In this document: positions 6,515 to 15,253 of the stretch, piece after piece | Layout of the letters: the number at the start of each line of letters is the position of its first letter | How positions within the stretch are numbered: the stretch's first letter is position 1 | DNA from: CAZCGA01 sp964498075 | GTDB taxonomy: Bacteria > Desulfobacterota > Binatia > HRBIN30 | Reading direction: 5' to 3' | NCBI GenBank assembly: GCA_964498075.1 | Contig: CAZCGA010000015.1 | Location: forward strand, 10,635 to 74,634 | Length of the DNA stretch: 64,000 nt | Notes under the pieces: generated by a model | What the model was told of the DNA's origin: nothing | Seen by the model: only the letters and a program-made list of their open reading frames with translations | Database searches by the model: none | Position numbers and translations under genes: made by a program

Positions 6515-8824
6515 TTGAAAGCGGTCCGGCAGGCCGAGCTCGGCATTGTTGGAGATGCAGGCCGGCTAGTTGGGCTGCTTCGAGTCGGTCTGCTCCCTCG
6601 CGCGCCTGCAACAGGCGCGACTCCCCCTTTGCTCGACCTCCGAACGGAGCCAGAGCGCGACCCCACCCTCGAGCCAGTGCAGCTGCTGGAGGGATACGAG
6701 TATCGTTACGAGATCGAACTCAGCAGCGGTTCCGCGTACGTGGAGACGGACCCGGCGGAAATCTTCCAGCCGGACAGTGACGAAGGAACACGCGGGCGGC
6801 TTCGACCTCGCCTCTCTACCGGAATGCTTCCAATCACGATTCGGGTCGGGGGATCAGATGTGGGCCGCGTAGCGTTAGAGGTTCGGTCGCGAAAACTCGA
6901 TTACCTTAGCCACTATCGCTGGATGCTGCGGGATGTGGCGGAGCGGTACGCAGAACTCGTGATGGAACGATTCGCACCAACCGAGCAGCGGTTCGCTATT
7001 CATGCGGAACGCGACGCAGCGACCCTCTACCAACGCTTCGCTTTCCTTCAGTCGCTATTGGGTGGCGAAACCTTCGACGCCTCCACCCACCAGGTTCTTA
7101 GTCGACCCCACCGAGCTTGGGTTGACGAGTACCAGCCGCGCTACCCTGGGCAGGGGATACCCGGATCGTCCATGGTGGCGCGGCAGCTTCACGCACCTGG
7201 CCCGCGCCTGCTGTGGCCCGGCCACGAGCCGCTGCCCGGGCGGTCTCTTCCCGCTCGAATCACGGTTGCGAGAACTGAAGAGACTCTTGATACGCCCGCG
7301 AACCGCTTCATCAAGTTCGCCCTTACTCGCTGGCGCGACACCGCTGTTGACATTGGAGACGCCCTGCGTCGTGAGAAACCAAGTGCCCCGGTGACTCGCG
7401 GCTTGCGCGAGGTTGAGGCTCTAACCAATCGCTTGGACGGCTTGTTGTCCGAGGAGTTGTTCCGAGAGGTCGGGCCACTCACGCAGTTTCCGGCAGGCGA
7501 CCAGGTCCTGCAGAAGCGGGAGGGTTACCGCGATCTGTTCCGCACATACGTCCAGTTCGAAGCCGCCGCCGTTCTATCCTGGCAAGGGGGCGAAGACGTG
7601 TACGGCGCCGGGCAACGTGATGTGGCGACGTTGTACGAGTTCTGGGTCTTTCTTCAGCTGGCGGGTACCGTTGCGAAGATCTGCCAGAGATCTTTCGACC
7701 TGTCTGGGCTCGTCGAAGTCAATCCGGACCACCTTGGCGTTGGCCTTCGCCGCGGTCGCCAGACGGTGGTCTCCGGATCGGTAGCCCGGCTTGGCCGGAC
7801 GCTCCACGCTGAACTGTGGTTCAACCGCAGTTTTGGAGCCCGGGGAACGGGAGCCCCCTCGTGGACGCGGCCGATGCGACCAGACTGCTCGTTGCGGATC
7901 AGCATCGACAGAGAAACCTCCGCCCCGTTCAAGGAGGGAGAGGAGGTTTGGCTGCACTTCGACGCGAAGTACCGCGTTGAAGATCTCGGCGAACTCTTTG
8001 GCGATGAGGCGCGCGCGGACGATGAGGCGGGAGAAGCTGTCGGTGACCAGGTAGCGATAGACACGGGTGGAGAGAGTAAGCGGGATGATCTCCTCAAGAT
8101 GCACGCCTACCGCGACGCCATTCGACGATCCGTGGGGGCCTATGTCCTGTACCCCGGCACGGAGAGAGAGGATTGCCGCTTATATCACGAGATCTTGCCA
8201 GGGCTCGGCGCCTTTGCGCTCCGGCCAACCGAGCACGGCGACGCTGAAGGCATCTTGCCTCTCGAAGCGTTCATTGATGCCGTCATCGACCACGTCGCTT
8301 TGCAGGCGACCCAGGACGAGCGAGCGCGCTTTTGGATGCGTGAGGCTCATGCGCACTGGGGCGTTGACCCGGCTCGAAGCCCAGCCGCACCCTTCCTCAC
8401 GCGCCCGCCTGCGGACACTCTTGTGCTGCTTGCTCCGGCCAAGAGCCCCGACCACTTTGAATGGATCCGAACACATCGCCTCTACAATGTGAGAGCGGGC
8501 GTACGAAGGGGAAGCGTTGGACTGGGGTCACGCGAACTCGCCGCTGAGTTCGTCCTCGTGTACGAAGCGCAGACGGAGAACGTTGAACTGTGGGCCGTGA
8601 GAGGTGAACCGCTGCTCTTCACGCAAGAGCTGCTGCTGCAGATGGCGTATCCAGACCCGCGGGGAGAGCTGTACTATTGCCTTGAACTTGAAGTGTTGGC
8701 TGGCCTCGGCCCGGCAATCGAGATCACCCTCGACAGGGTTCAGAAGCTGCGCAGGCAGGTCCCAGGCAAGGTGCGCGGGGCACCGGTCGCGGCAACGTGG
8801 CTCGCTCTGGCGAACACTTTATGA
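6515..8824 (+). CDS. mcrC: McrC-like DUF2357 nuclease
   Basis: A 769-residue protein starting at TTG 6515, four bases after mcrB. The N-terminal 400 residues fit the DUF2357 domain that binds the McrB ring. The nuclease follows: an acidic PDCSL strand near 455, F-D-A-K-Y with Asp483 and Lys485, and KMHAYRDAIRRSVGAYVLYP from about 528, the standard PD-(D/E)xK core of McrC relatives. From about residue 632 a further domain begins (TLVLLAPAKSPDHFEWI, with a late YYCLELEVL strand) that I cannot name, possibly another PUA-like fold. Length is well above E. coli McrC (about 350 residues), as in other DUF2357 nucleases. Confidence 0.87.
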   Translation: MKAVRQAELGIVGDAGRLVGLLRVGLLPRAPATGATPPLLDLRTEPERDPTLEPVQLLEGYEYRYEIELSSGSAYVETDPAEIFQPDSDEGTRGRLRPRLSTGMLPITIRVGGSDVGRVALEVRSRKLDYLSHYRWMLRDVAERYAELVMERFAPTEQRFAIHAERDAATLYQRFAFLQSLLGGETFDASTHQVLSRPHRAWVDEYQPRYPGQGIPGSSMVARQLHAPGPRLLWPGHEPLPGRSLPARITVARTEETLDTPANRFIKFALTRWRDTAVDIGDALRREKPSAPVTRGLREVEALTNRLDGLLSEELFREVGPLTQFPAGDQVLQKREGYRDLFRTYVQFEAAAVLSWQGGEDVYGAGQRDVATLYEFWVFLQLAGTVAKICQRSFDLSGLVEVNPDHLGVGLRRGRQTVVSGSVARLGRTLHAELWFNRSFGARGTGAPSWTRPMRPDCSLRISIDRETSAPFKEGEEVWLHFDAKYRVEDLGELFGDEARADDEAGEAVGDQVAIDTGGESKRDDLLKMHAYRDAIRRSVGAYVLYPGTEREDCRLYHEILPGLGAFALRPTEHGDAEGILPLEAFIDAVIDHVALQATQDERARFWMREAHAHWGVDPARSPAAPFLTRPPADTLVLLAPAKSPDHFEWIRTHRLYNVRAGVRRGSVGLGSRELAAEFVLVYEAQTENVELWAVRGEPLLFTQELLLQMAYPDPRGELYYCLELEVLAGLGPAIEITLDRVQKLRRQVPGKVRGAPVAATWLALANTL

Positions 8825-9072
8825 AGGAACTTCGACGAACTGCGAACCGGACGACAATCCGGACAAGAAGCCGCGACAAAATCACTTACGCGGAGTTCTC
8901 AGTGTGGAAGTCCAAGCCCAGTAGCGAGGTCTCGGGAAGCACTGGCCACCTTGTGTGGTTTGCGCGACGTTGCCCCCCTCGACGGCTGCTCAGGCGCTTC
9001 GCGTTGGACACTGTCACTGAGCGTCCGCGGAGTCAGGGGCAATCACACACGACGATGCGGATTCCGGTTTGA
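8821..9072 (+). CDS. Doubtful small ORF coupled to mcrC
   Basis: An 83-codon frame whose ATG (8821) overlaps the mcrC stop by ATGA, which could mean a fifth operon gene. The product is Arg-, Ser- and Thr-rich and has no recognisable motif. Its 3' end overlaps the Cys-rich gene on the other strand by 40 bases. The start arrangement is the only support, so it may be chance. Confidence 0.2.
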   Translation: MKELRRTANRTTIRTRSRDKITYAEFSVWKSKPSSEVSGSTGHLVWFARRCPPRRLLRRFALDTVTERPRSQGQSHTTMRIPV

Positions 9073-9317
9073 TCGGCGCACTGCTCGCAGAGTAGCTGCC
9101 CATCGGCGTGCACATAGGCGAAATATAGGCCCTCGCACGATTCATCGCCCTCGTCGGCACAGTGCCCCGCAACCGGGTCGTAGCTCGTACAGTCACAGCG
9201 CCCACAGACTGCACAGCAAGGAGCAGTCTCCTCGGGCATCTGTGCGTCGTGCACAGTCCAGGCAGAACCCGGCGCCGGGTGGTAGTCATTCCATGTGGTG
9301 CGGTGAACCTCGTTCAT
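9033..9317 (-). CDS. Cys-rich mini-protein
   Basis: A 94-residue frame from ATG 9317. The C-terminal 60 residues hold eleven cysteines, beginning CCAVCGRCDC and including a C-E-Q-C pair and a final CDCP. This spacing suggests one or two zinc-binding ribbons or disulphide knots. The frame is open further upstream, but the added sequence looks non-coding. No good Shine-Dalgarno is visible. No family is recognised. It sits alone between the McrC operon and the radical SAM gene, convergent with the former. The cysteine clustering is the main reason to regard it as real. Confidence 0.45.
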   Translation of the reverse strand: MNEVHRTTWNDYHPAPGSAWTVHDAQMPEETAPCCAVCGRCDCTSYDPVAGHCADEGDESCEGLYFAYVHADGQLLCEQCADQTGIRIVVCDCP

Positions 9318-9659
9318 CGGTCGCAAGCTCTGGATACCACTGCCCGCCGTGGTTACCGCCTTGAACCCGTTTCTGCGAGCAGCAGAAACATTGCGCCTCG
9401 AACTTCTGCCCGAAAAAACGCGCCGCGTAAAGCAGCGCGCTAGCATCACATACAACCCGAGGTAGACCACCTGCACATTCGCTTCAAGGACACCCAGTCA
9501 CCACCAGGCATCTCGGGTTACTAACCCAGACCCCGGGCGGAGAGCAGAGGTTTCCGGCGCCGGCAACTCTCGTTCCCATACCTGAGAGAGAAAGGAGGAA
9601 GCGCGACCCGACGCGTCACTCCGAGCGGGGGGTACGAATCGTGCTGACCTCGAATTTCC
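9318..9659. other. Intergenic region with one perfect hairpin
   Basis: 342 bases separate the Cys-rich gene start from the radical SAM gene. I see no convincing reading frame. A perfect 8-bp hairpin (GTTTCTGC, loop GAGCA, GCAGAAAC) lies at 9369-9389. It has no T-run, so it is not a clear terminator. A purine-rich stretch (gagagagaaaggagg) at about 9583-9600 precedes the radical SAM gene by some 60 bases. Confidence 0.4.
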
Positions 9660-10781
9660 ATGCGACCCCCATCCGTCGACTTCGCTCAAGCCCCCTTCCT
9701 GGTCATCTGGGAGACCACGCAGGCGTGTGATCTGGCGTGCAGCCATTGCCGGGCGTCGGCGCAACCCGGCCGGCATCCCGGCGAGCTGACCACGTCGGAG
9801 GGCGAACGCGTGCTCGCCGAAACCGCCGACATGGGCACTCCCGTGTTCATCCTCAGCGGCGGCGATCCGGTGAAGCGGCCGGATCTGTGCCACTTCATCC
9901 GTTTCGGAAAGCAACGCGGCCTGCGCATGGGAACCATCCCGGCCGCATCCGACGCGCTGACGGAAGACATCGTCCGCCAGCTCAAAGATGCCGACTTGGA
10001 TCAGATGGCGCTCAGCCTCGACTTCCCGACGGCGGAGCTGCACGACGCCTTCCGCGGCGTCCCCGGCGCCTTCGCCAAGACGATGGCGGCGGTCGAGTGG
10101 GCGCATCGCAGCGCGCTCCCCGTGCAAATCAACTCCACCGTGTGCGGGCGCTCGGCACCGTACCTCGCCGAGATGGCGGAGCTGGTCGAACGCCTCGGAA
10201 TCGTCTTCTGGGAAGTATTCTTCCTGGTACCCGTCGGCCGCGGCGAGGCGCTCGGCGGGCTCACGCCGGAGCAGTGCGAGGAGCTGTTCGCGATTCTCTA
10301 TCGGGTGCAGAAGCGCGCGCCGTTCGTGCTCAAGGTCACCGAGGCACCGCACTACCGCCGCTACGTCGCCGAGCGCGAGGCCGCAACGTCTGGCGACACT
10401 GCGAAAACTCACGCGGGCACGATGCCGCAGCTGTTGCAGCGCTCGGAAGGACCGGGGCACACGGTCGGGCTGGCGCCGCGTGGCGTCAATGCCGGCAACG
10501 GCTTCGCCTTCGTGTCGCACACCGGCGACGTCTTCCCGAGCGGCTTCTTGCCGCTGTGCGCCGGCAACGTGCGCACCCAAGGGCTCGCCGACATCTACCG
10601 GCACTCGCGGCTCTTCCGCATGTTGCGCGATCCCGACGCCCTGCACGGGCGCTGCGGGCGCTGCGAGTATCGCGTCATCTGCGGCGGCTCACGCTCGCGG
10701 GCCTACGCGCTGACGGGAAGCTATCGCGCCACCGACCCGTGGTGCGGGTACCAACCAGCGCGGCTCGCTGCCGGCGCGTAG
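9660..10781 (+). CDS. Radical SAM/SPASM enzyme (TIGR04053-like)
   Basis: A 373-residue enzyme. The radical SAM cluster motif CxxxCxxC is at Cys23, Cys27 and Cys30 (CDLACSHC), followed by the glycine-rich SGGDPVKRPDL strand. A SPASM-type C-terminus adds more cysteines, including C-G-R-C-E-Y-R-V-I-C-G-G, for auxiliary iron-sulfur clusters. The pattern (VIWETTQACDLACSHCRA) fits the TIGR04053 group related to haem d1/peptide-modifying enzymes. The stop TAG directly touches the ATG of the methyltransferase, so the two are translationally coupled. No precursor peptide gene is obvious nearby. Substrate unknown. Confidence 0.87.
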   Translation: MRPPSVDFAQAPFLVIWETTQACDLACSHCRASAQPGRHPGELTTSEGERVLAETADMGTPVFILSGGDPVKRPDLCHFIRFGKQRGLRMGTIPAASDALTEDIVRQLKDADLDQMALSLDFPTAELHDAFRGVPGAFAKTMAAVEWAHRSALPVQINSTVCGRSAPYLAEMAELVERLGIVFWEVFFLVPVGRGEALGGLTPEQCEELFAILYRVQKRAPFVLKVTEAPHYRRYVAEREAATSGDTAKTHAGTMPQLLQRSEGPGHTVGLAPRGVNAGNGFAFVSHTGDVFPSGFLPLCAGNVRTQGLADIYRHSRLFRMLRDPDALHGRCGRCEYRVICGGSRSRAYALTGSYRATDPWCGYQPARLAAGA

Positions 10782-11438
10782 ATGCCTGACCACGGCCCCA
10801 ATCGATGGTTCTTCGATGCGTGGTCGCGCATCTACGACCTGCCGTGGGTCCAGGTTGCCACCTACCGGCCGGTGCACAACGCGGTGCTGCGGGCGCTCCG
10901 TGAGCCGCCGCGCCGTCGGGTGCTCGACATCGGCTGCGGCACGGGGCAACTGGCGTTGCGCATCACGGCAGCGCTCCCGGCAACGCGCGTCGTCGGCTGC
11001 GACTTCTCCGCCGGCATGCTGCGCCGTGCGCGGCGACGCTCGCATCGGGTGCGCTGGGTGCAAGGCGATGCGAGCCGCCTGCCGTTCGGTGACGGTTCCT
11101 TCGACGCGGTGACGTCGACCGAGGCATTCCACTGGTTCCCGGATCAAGACGCCGCGCTCGCCGAGTTCTTCCGCGTGCTCGCGCCCGGCGGCCACCTGCT
11201 GCTGGCGTTGGTGAACACGCCGGCGGCGTTGGTGAGCGACGTCATGCACGTCGGCTCGCGACTCGTCGGCGAACCGTTCTACTGGCCGACGCGCCAGCAG
11301 CTACGCGTGCAGGTCGAGGCGGCAGGCTTCCGCGTCGAGGCGCAACGTCGTGTGTTCAGGTTGCCGGGCTTCCTGCTCCCGCCGGTGTTGACGCGTGCCG
11401 TGCGTCCAACAGCGCCCCGGCGCCGTATGGACGCTTGA
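10782..11438 (+). CDS. Class I SAM-dependent methyltransferase
   Basis: A 218-residue protein with the SAM-binding motif DIGCGTG at 49-55, an acidic D-F-S-A-G-M strand, GDASRLPFGDGSFDAV (motif II) and FFRVLAPGGHLLLAL (motif III). This is the UbiE/Methyltransf_11 pattern. It starts immediately after the radical SAM stop codon, so the two probably act in one pathway. Its last 83 bases overlap convergently with the 3' end of the RND pump gene; the basic tail RAVRPTAPRRRMDA may be a read-through extension. Confidence 0.87.
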   Translation: MPDHGPNRWFFDAWSRIYDLPWVQVATYRPVHNAVLRALREPPRRRVLDIGCGTGQLALRITAALPATRVVGCDFSAGMLRRARRRSHRVRWVQGDASRLPFGDGSFDAVTSTEAFHWFPDQDAALAEFFRVLAPGGHLLLALVNTPAALVSDVMHVGSRLVGEPFYWPTRQQLRVQVEAAGFRVEAQRRVFRLPGFLLPPVLTRAVRPTAPRRRMDA

Positions 11439-14400
11439 CGACTGCGTGCGGTAGCGTCGCGGCGGAGCGCCGCTGGCCGGGCCTCCAGCTCTTGAGATCT
11501 TCGAAGAGCGAGTACGCCACCGGCGTCAGCAGCAGCGTGATCAGCAGACAGAGCGTCTGCCCGCCCATCACCACGATGCCGATGGAGCGGTTGGTGACCG
11601 CGCCATCACCGGTGGAGAAGACCAGCGGGATCATGCCGGCCACCAGCGAGATCGTGGTCATCAAGATCGGCCGCAGCCGCTCGCGGTTGGCTTGCATGAT
11701 CGCTTCCGGCATCGGCAGGCCGCCGGCACGCAAGCCGATGGTGTGATCGATCTGCAGGATGGCGTTCTTCTTTACCACGCCGAACAGCAGCAGGATGCCG
11801 AGGGCGCTGAACATGTTGAGCGTGGCACCGACCAGCCACAGCGACACCATCGCGAACGGCACGGCGAGCGGCAACGACAGCAGGATGGTGATCGGGTGCA
11901 GGAAGCTCTCGAACTGGCTGGCCAGCACCATGTACATGAAAATCACCGAGAGCACGAACGCGACCTTGAAACCCGAGATGGTTTCTTCGAGAAGCTTGCC
12001 CATGCCGGTCACCCCGGTGTGATAGCCGGGCGGGATGTCGAGCTGCTTGACGCGGCGGTTCACCGCGCGCAACGCGTTGCCGAGCGCGTAGCCGGGCGCC
12101 ATGTTGGCCAGCAAGCTGATCTGCCGCTCGCGATTGTGCCGATCGATCTCGGCGGGGCCGGTACCGCGCACCGTATCGACGACGCTGTCCAGACGGACCC
12201 GGCCGAGCCGCGCCGACGCGACCATCAGCTGTCCCAACGTGTCCGCGTCGGAGCGGTCACCCTCCTGGAGCCGCAGGCGCACGTCGAAGAGATCGAGCCC
12301 GTCCTTGAACGTGGTCACCACGTCGCCGTTCACCATGGTGCGCAAGCCCAAGGCGATGTCGGCTGCGGCGACACCGAGGTCGGCGGCCTTCGCCCGGTTG
12401 ATGCGCACCTGCACCTCCGGCTTGCCGGTCTCCAAGGTCGAGTCGATGTCCACGATGCCCGGCGTCGACGCCATGATGGCGCGGACCTCGCCCGTGAGCC
12501 GTTCGAGGACGGCCAGGTCCGGACCGCGGATGTTGTACACCACCTCGGCGTTGCGCAGGCCACTGCCGGCCATCGGCGGCGGCTGGTCGACGCTGGTGCG
12601 CAGCTCGGGATACTTACGCAAGATCTCGCGCGCCCGCGTCATCACGCCGAACTGGCTCACCGTGCGATCCTCGATGTGCTCCATCACCACGACCATCTGC
12701 GCTGTGGTGACCGAGTCGGTCTCCGGCGAGCCGACGTTGACGGTCAGGTGCGCGATCGCCGGGAGCGCGCGCACCTCGCGCTCGATCTCGCGGACGATCG
12801 CGTCGGTATGCTCCAGCGTGTAGCCCTGTGGCGTCTTGATGTTGATCTCGAAGTCGCCGCGGTCGTCTTCCGGGATGAAGGCGGTGCCGACGAAGCGACC
12901 CATCAACGGGATGGCGGCGATGGTCAGGACGGCGAGCCCGACGACGAGCGCGCGGTGGCGCATCGACCAGCGGAGCACCGCGGCGTAGGCGTGATCGATG
13001 GGCCGGAAGAACCAAGCCTCGCGCGACGGTCCCTTGCCCGGCGTGCGCCGCAGGAAGCGCGACGACAGCATCGGTGTCAGGGTGAAGCCGACGAGCAGCG
13101 AGACCATGATGGCGCCCGCCATGGTTAATCCAAAGCTCTTCAAGAACGAGCCCATGATGCCCGGGATGAACGCGACGGGAACGAAGATGACCACCAGCGA
13201 CAACGTCGTGGCGCTGACCGCGAGCCCCACTTCGCTGGTGGCGGCGCGCGCCGCCTCGAATGGCGACATGTCCTCGATGAAGCGGAAGATGTTCTCCAAC
13301 ACCACGATGGCGTCGTCGATCACGATGCCCACCGACAGCGTCAGCGCCAGCAGTGTCAGCCAGTTGAGTGAGAAGCCCATGATCTTCATCAGCGCGAACG
13401 TGGCGATGATGGAGCAGGGGATGGCGACCGCGGCGATGACGGTGGCGCGCCAGTTGCCCATGAACAGGAAGACCACGATGCTGGCCAGCAGCGCACCGAA
13501 GATCAGATGCTTCTGCACCTCGGCGAGGGCGCCGCGGATGAAGTAGGCCTGGTCGCGCGTCACGTCGACCTTCACCCCCGGCGGCAGCGTCTTGCGGATC
13601 TCGTTCAGGCGCTGCTCGACAGCATCGACGGTGGCGACGGTGTTGGCGCCCGATTGCTTGCGCACCAGCAGCGTCAGCGCGTTGCGGCCGTTGTGGCGCG
13701 ACAGCGAGCGCGGCTCGACGACCCCGTCGACGACACGGCCGACGTCGGCGACGCGGATCGGGGTGCCGTGGCGCGTGGCGACGACGAGCTGCTCGAAATC
13801 GGGTACCGCGGCGACGCGGCCGAGCGTGCGCAGCGTCGCTTCGTACCCGTCCCGCGCCACGCGACCGCCCGGGATCTCGATGTTCTGCGCCGCCAGCGCG
13901 CGCGCGACGTCGCCGATGGTCAGGCCGTGCGCGTCGAGCTGGTGCGCGTCGGCGATGACTTGCACCTCGCGCTCGCGTCCGCCGACGACTTTGATGGCGC
14001 CGACCCCCGGCAAGCTCTCCAGCCGTTCCTTCACCTGCTTCTTGGCGATCTCCGTCAGCTCGCGCAGGGCGCGGCCACCGGAGACCGACAAGAAGACCAC
14101 CGGCGTGGTGTCGGGATCGAACTTCTCGACCACCGGCGGATCGGTGCCGTCGGGCAGCTGCTTCAGGACGGTGCCGATCTTGTCGCGCACGTCCTGGGCC
14201 GCATCCTCCACGTTGCGCTCGAAGAGGAACATGATGATGACGCGCGAGAAGCCTTCGAGCGTGACCGAGCGCATCTCGTCGATGCCGCTCACGGTGTTGA
14301 CGGCTTCTTCCAGCACCTTGGTGACCCGCGCTTCCATCTCCTCGGGCCCCGCGCCCGGGAGCGTGGTGGTGATGGCGACCACCGGGATGTCGGTCTTCGG

Positions 14401-14511
14401 GAACAGGTCGACCACCAAGCTGCGGTACGCGAAGATGCCCATGACCACGAGCGCCGCGATGCCCATGGTGGCAAACACCGGGCGGCGTACGGAGACGTCG
14501 GCGAGAATCAT
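11356..14511 (-). CDS. RND-family efflux pump inner-membrane protein (HAE1/AcrB-type)
   Basis: A 1051-residue protein, the usual length for AcrB-type proton/drug antiporters. It starts MILADVSVRRPVFATM, the typical N-terminal helix. The proton-relay pair is present in GIVIDDAIVVLENI, and the lysine region in GVVKKNAILQID. The family usually works with a periplasmic adaptor and an outer-membrane channel, but neither is encoded in this window. The ATG overlaps the TetR stop (ATGA at 14508-14511), so repressor and pump are one operon. The last 30 or so residues (after EDLKSWRPGQ) are low-complexity and overlap the methyltransferase gene. Confidence 0.93.
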   Translation of the reverse strand: MILADVSVRRPVFATMGIAALVVMGIFAYRSLVVDLFPKTDIPVVAITTTLPGAGPEEMEARVTKVLEEAVNTVSGIDEMRSVTLEGFSRVIIMFLFERNVEDAAQDVRDKIGTVLKQLPDGTDPPVVEKFDPDTTPVVFLSVSGGRALRELTEIAKKQVKERLESLPGVGAIKVVGGREREVQVIADAHQLDAHGLTIGDVARALAAQNIEIPGGRVARDGYEATLRTLGRVAAVPDFEQLVVATRHGTPIRVADVGRVVDGVVEPRSLSRHNGRNALTLLVRKQSGANTVATVDAVEQRLNEIRKTLPPGVKVDVTRDQAYFIRGALAEVQKHLIFGALLASIVVFLFMGNWRATVIAAVAIPCSIIATFALMKIMGFSLNWLTLLALTLSVGIVIDDAIVVLENIFRFIEDMSPFEAARAATSEVGLAVSATTLSLVVIFVPVAFIPGIMGSFLKSFGLTMAGAIMVSLLVGFTLTPMLSSRFLRRTPGKGPSREAWFFRPIDHAYAAVLRWSMRHRALVVGLAVLTIAAIPLMGRFVGTAFIPEDDRGDFEINIKTPQGYTLEHTDAIVREIEREVRALPAIAHLTVNVGSPETDSVTTAQMVVVMEHIEDRTVSQFGVMTRAREILRKYPELRTSVDQPPPMAGSGLRNAEVVYNIRGPDLAVLERLTGEVRAIMASTPGIVDIDSTLETGKPEVQVRINRAKAADLGVAAADIALGLRTMVNGDVVTTFKDGLDLFDVRLRLQEGDRSDADTLGQLMVASARLGRVRLDSVVDTVRGTGPAEIDRHNRERQISLLANMAPGYALGNALRAVNRRVKQLDIPPGYHTGVTGMGKLLEETISGFKVAFVLSVIFMYMVLASQFESFLHPITILLSLPLAVPFAMVSLWLVGATLNMFSALGILLLFGVVKKNAILQIDHTIGLRAGGLPMPEAIMQANRERLRPILMTTISLVAGMIPLVFSTGDGAVTNRSIGIVVMGGQTLCLLITLLLTPVAYSLFEDLKSWRPGQRRSAATLPHAVVKRPYGAGALLDARHASTPAGAGSPAT

Positions 14512-15173
14512 GGGCGGATCCTGCGGATGGTCGCCGTTCCCCGGCGCGCGAGACGGCGGGTGCTCAGCGCCTCCAGGATGGCGTGCGCGCCTTGTTGATA
14601 CGCAGCGAGGTCTCCGCGCCGGTCGGTAGCCCAATGGGTGACGAAGGAGTTGATCGTGCCCATCAGCGACATCGCCAGCAGCGCCGGCTCGATGCGCGGC
14701 AGGCTGCCTTCGCGCACCGCCAGGCGGCAGAGGGTGGTGATGTCGCCGAGGAAGGCCTGCAGGCGGCCGAAGACGCGCTCGCCAAACTGCGGCAGCACGT
14801 TCCACTCCATTCCATGCGAGGCGGTGACGTAGACGCGGAAGGCGCGCTGGTGCTCGGTGCAGTAGGCGAAGATGGCGTCGATCGCCGCGTGTAGCTTGTC
14901 GATGCCCGTCGACGCTGGCGCGACGCGCTCCCGCACACAGGTGCGCACCTCGTCGATGCCACGCTCCAGCAACGAGCTGTACAGGTTCTCCTTGCTGCCG
15001 AAGAGATTGTAGAGCGTGCCGACCGATATCTCGGCGCGCTTGGCGACCTCGTCGACCGAGGCGCGGTGAAAACCGCGTTCGGCGAGCACCGCCTCGGCGG
15101 CGTCGAAGATGATCTCCTGCCGCAGAGCCAGCTCGCGTTCCTTGCGTGAGGGATGAGTCATTCCTTGAGCCAT
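14508..15173 (-). CDS. TetR/AcrR-family repressor
   Basis: A 221-residue protein if started at 15173, or 217 from the second ATG at 15161. The N-terminal helix-turn-helix is clear: RQEIIFDAAEAVLAERGF, then SVDEVAKRAEISVGTLYNLF. The C-terminal ligand domain is of the general TetR type. A perfect 16-bp palindrome (15165-15180) covers the first ATG, which makes the second ATG the more natural start and the palindrome a likely operator. The gene is upstream of and overlaps the RND gene, so it probably represses its own operon. Confidence 0.9.
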   Translation of the reverse strand: MAQGMTHPSRKERELALRQEIIFDAAEAVLAERGFHRASVDEVAKRAEISVGTLYNLFGSKENLYSSLLERGIDEVRTCVRERVAPASTGIDKLHAAIDAIFAYCTEHQRAFRVYVTASHGMEWNVLPQFGERVFGRLQAFLGDITTLCRLAVREGSLPRIEPALLAMSLMGTINSFVTHWATDRRGDLAAYQQGAHAILEALSTRRLARRGTATIRRIRP

Positions 15174-15180
15174 GGCTCAA
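15165..15180. promoter_or_regulatory. Perfect palindrome, probable TetR operator
   Basis: TTGAGCCATGGCTCAA is a perfect 16-bp dyad lying across the first possible TetR start codon. Its position and size are what is usual for autoregulatory TetR-family operators. Binding is inferred. Confidence 0.6.
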
Positions 15181-15184
15181 CTTA

Positions 15185-15198
15185 TGAATCTACGTTCA
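15185..15198. promoter_or_regulatory. Second short dyad upstream of the TetR gene
   Basis: TGAA-N6-TTCA, five bases beyond the larger palindrome. Similar TGAA/TTCA half-sites occur in operators of TetR proteins of acyl-CoA metabolism. It may be a second site or part of the promoter. Confidence 0.3.
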
Positions 15199-15253
15199 CA
15201 GTATGCCGGCGCGAGGACTGCGTCAAGCTACGATCCGGCGTTCATGACACACG

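Noticed and set aside
9498..10646. Long minus-strand frame opposite the radical SAM gene
   Set aside because: Its product is Arg/Ala-rich without motifs and lies wholly opposite a well-supported enzyme gene; typical of high-GC DNA.
11692..13128. Long plus-strand frames opposite the RND pump gene
   Set aside because: Low-complexity His/Asp/Arg-rich translation with no motifs; the RND pump on the other strand is unambiguous.
14512..15180. N-terminal extension of the RND pump frame through the TetR gene
   Set aside because: The extension is an off-frame reading of the TetR gene; pump similarity starts at MILADVSV (14511).
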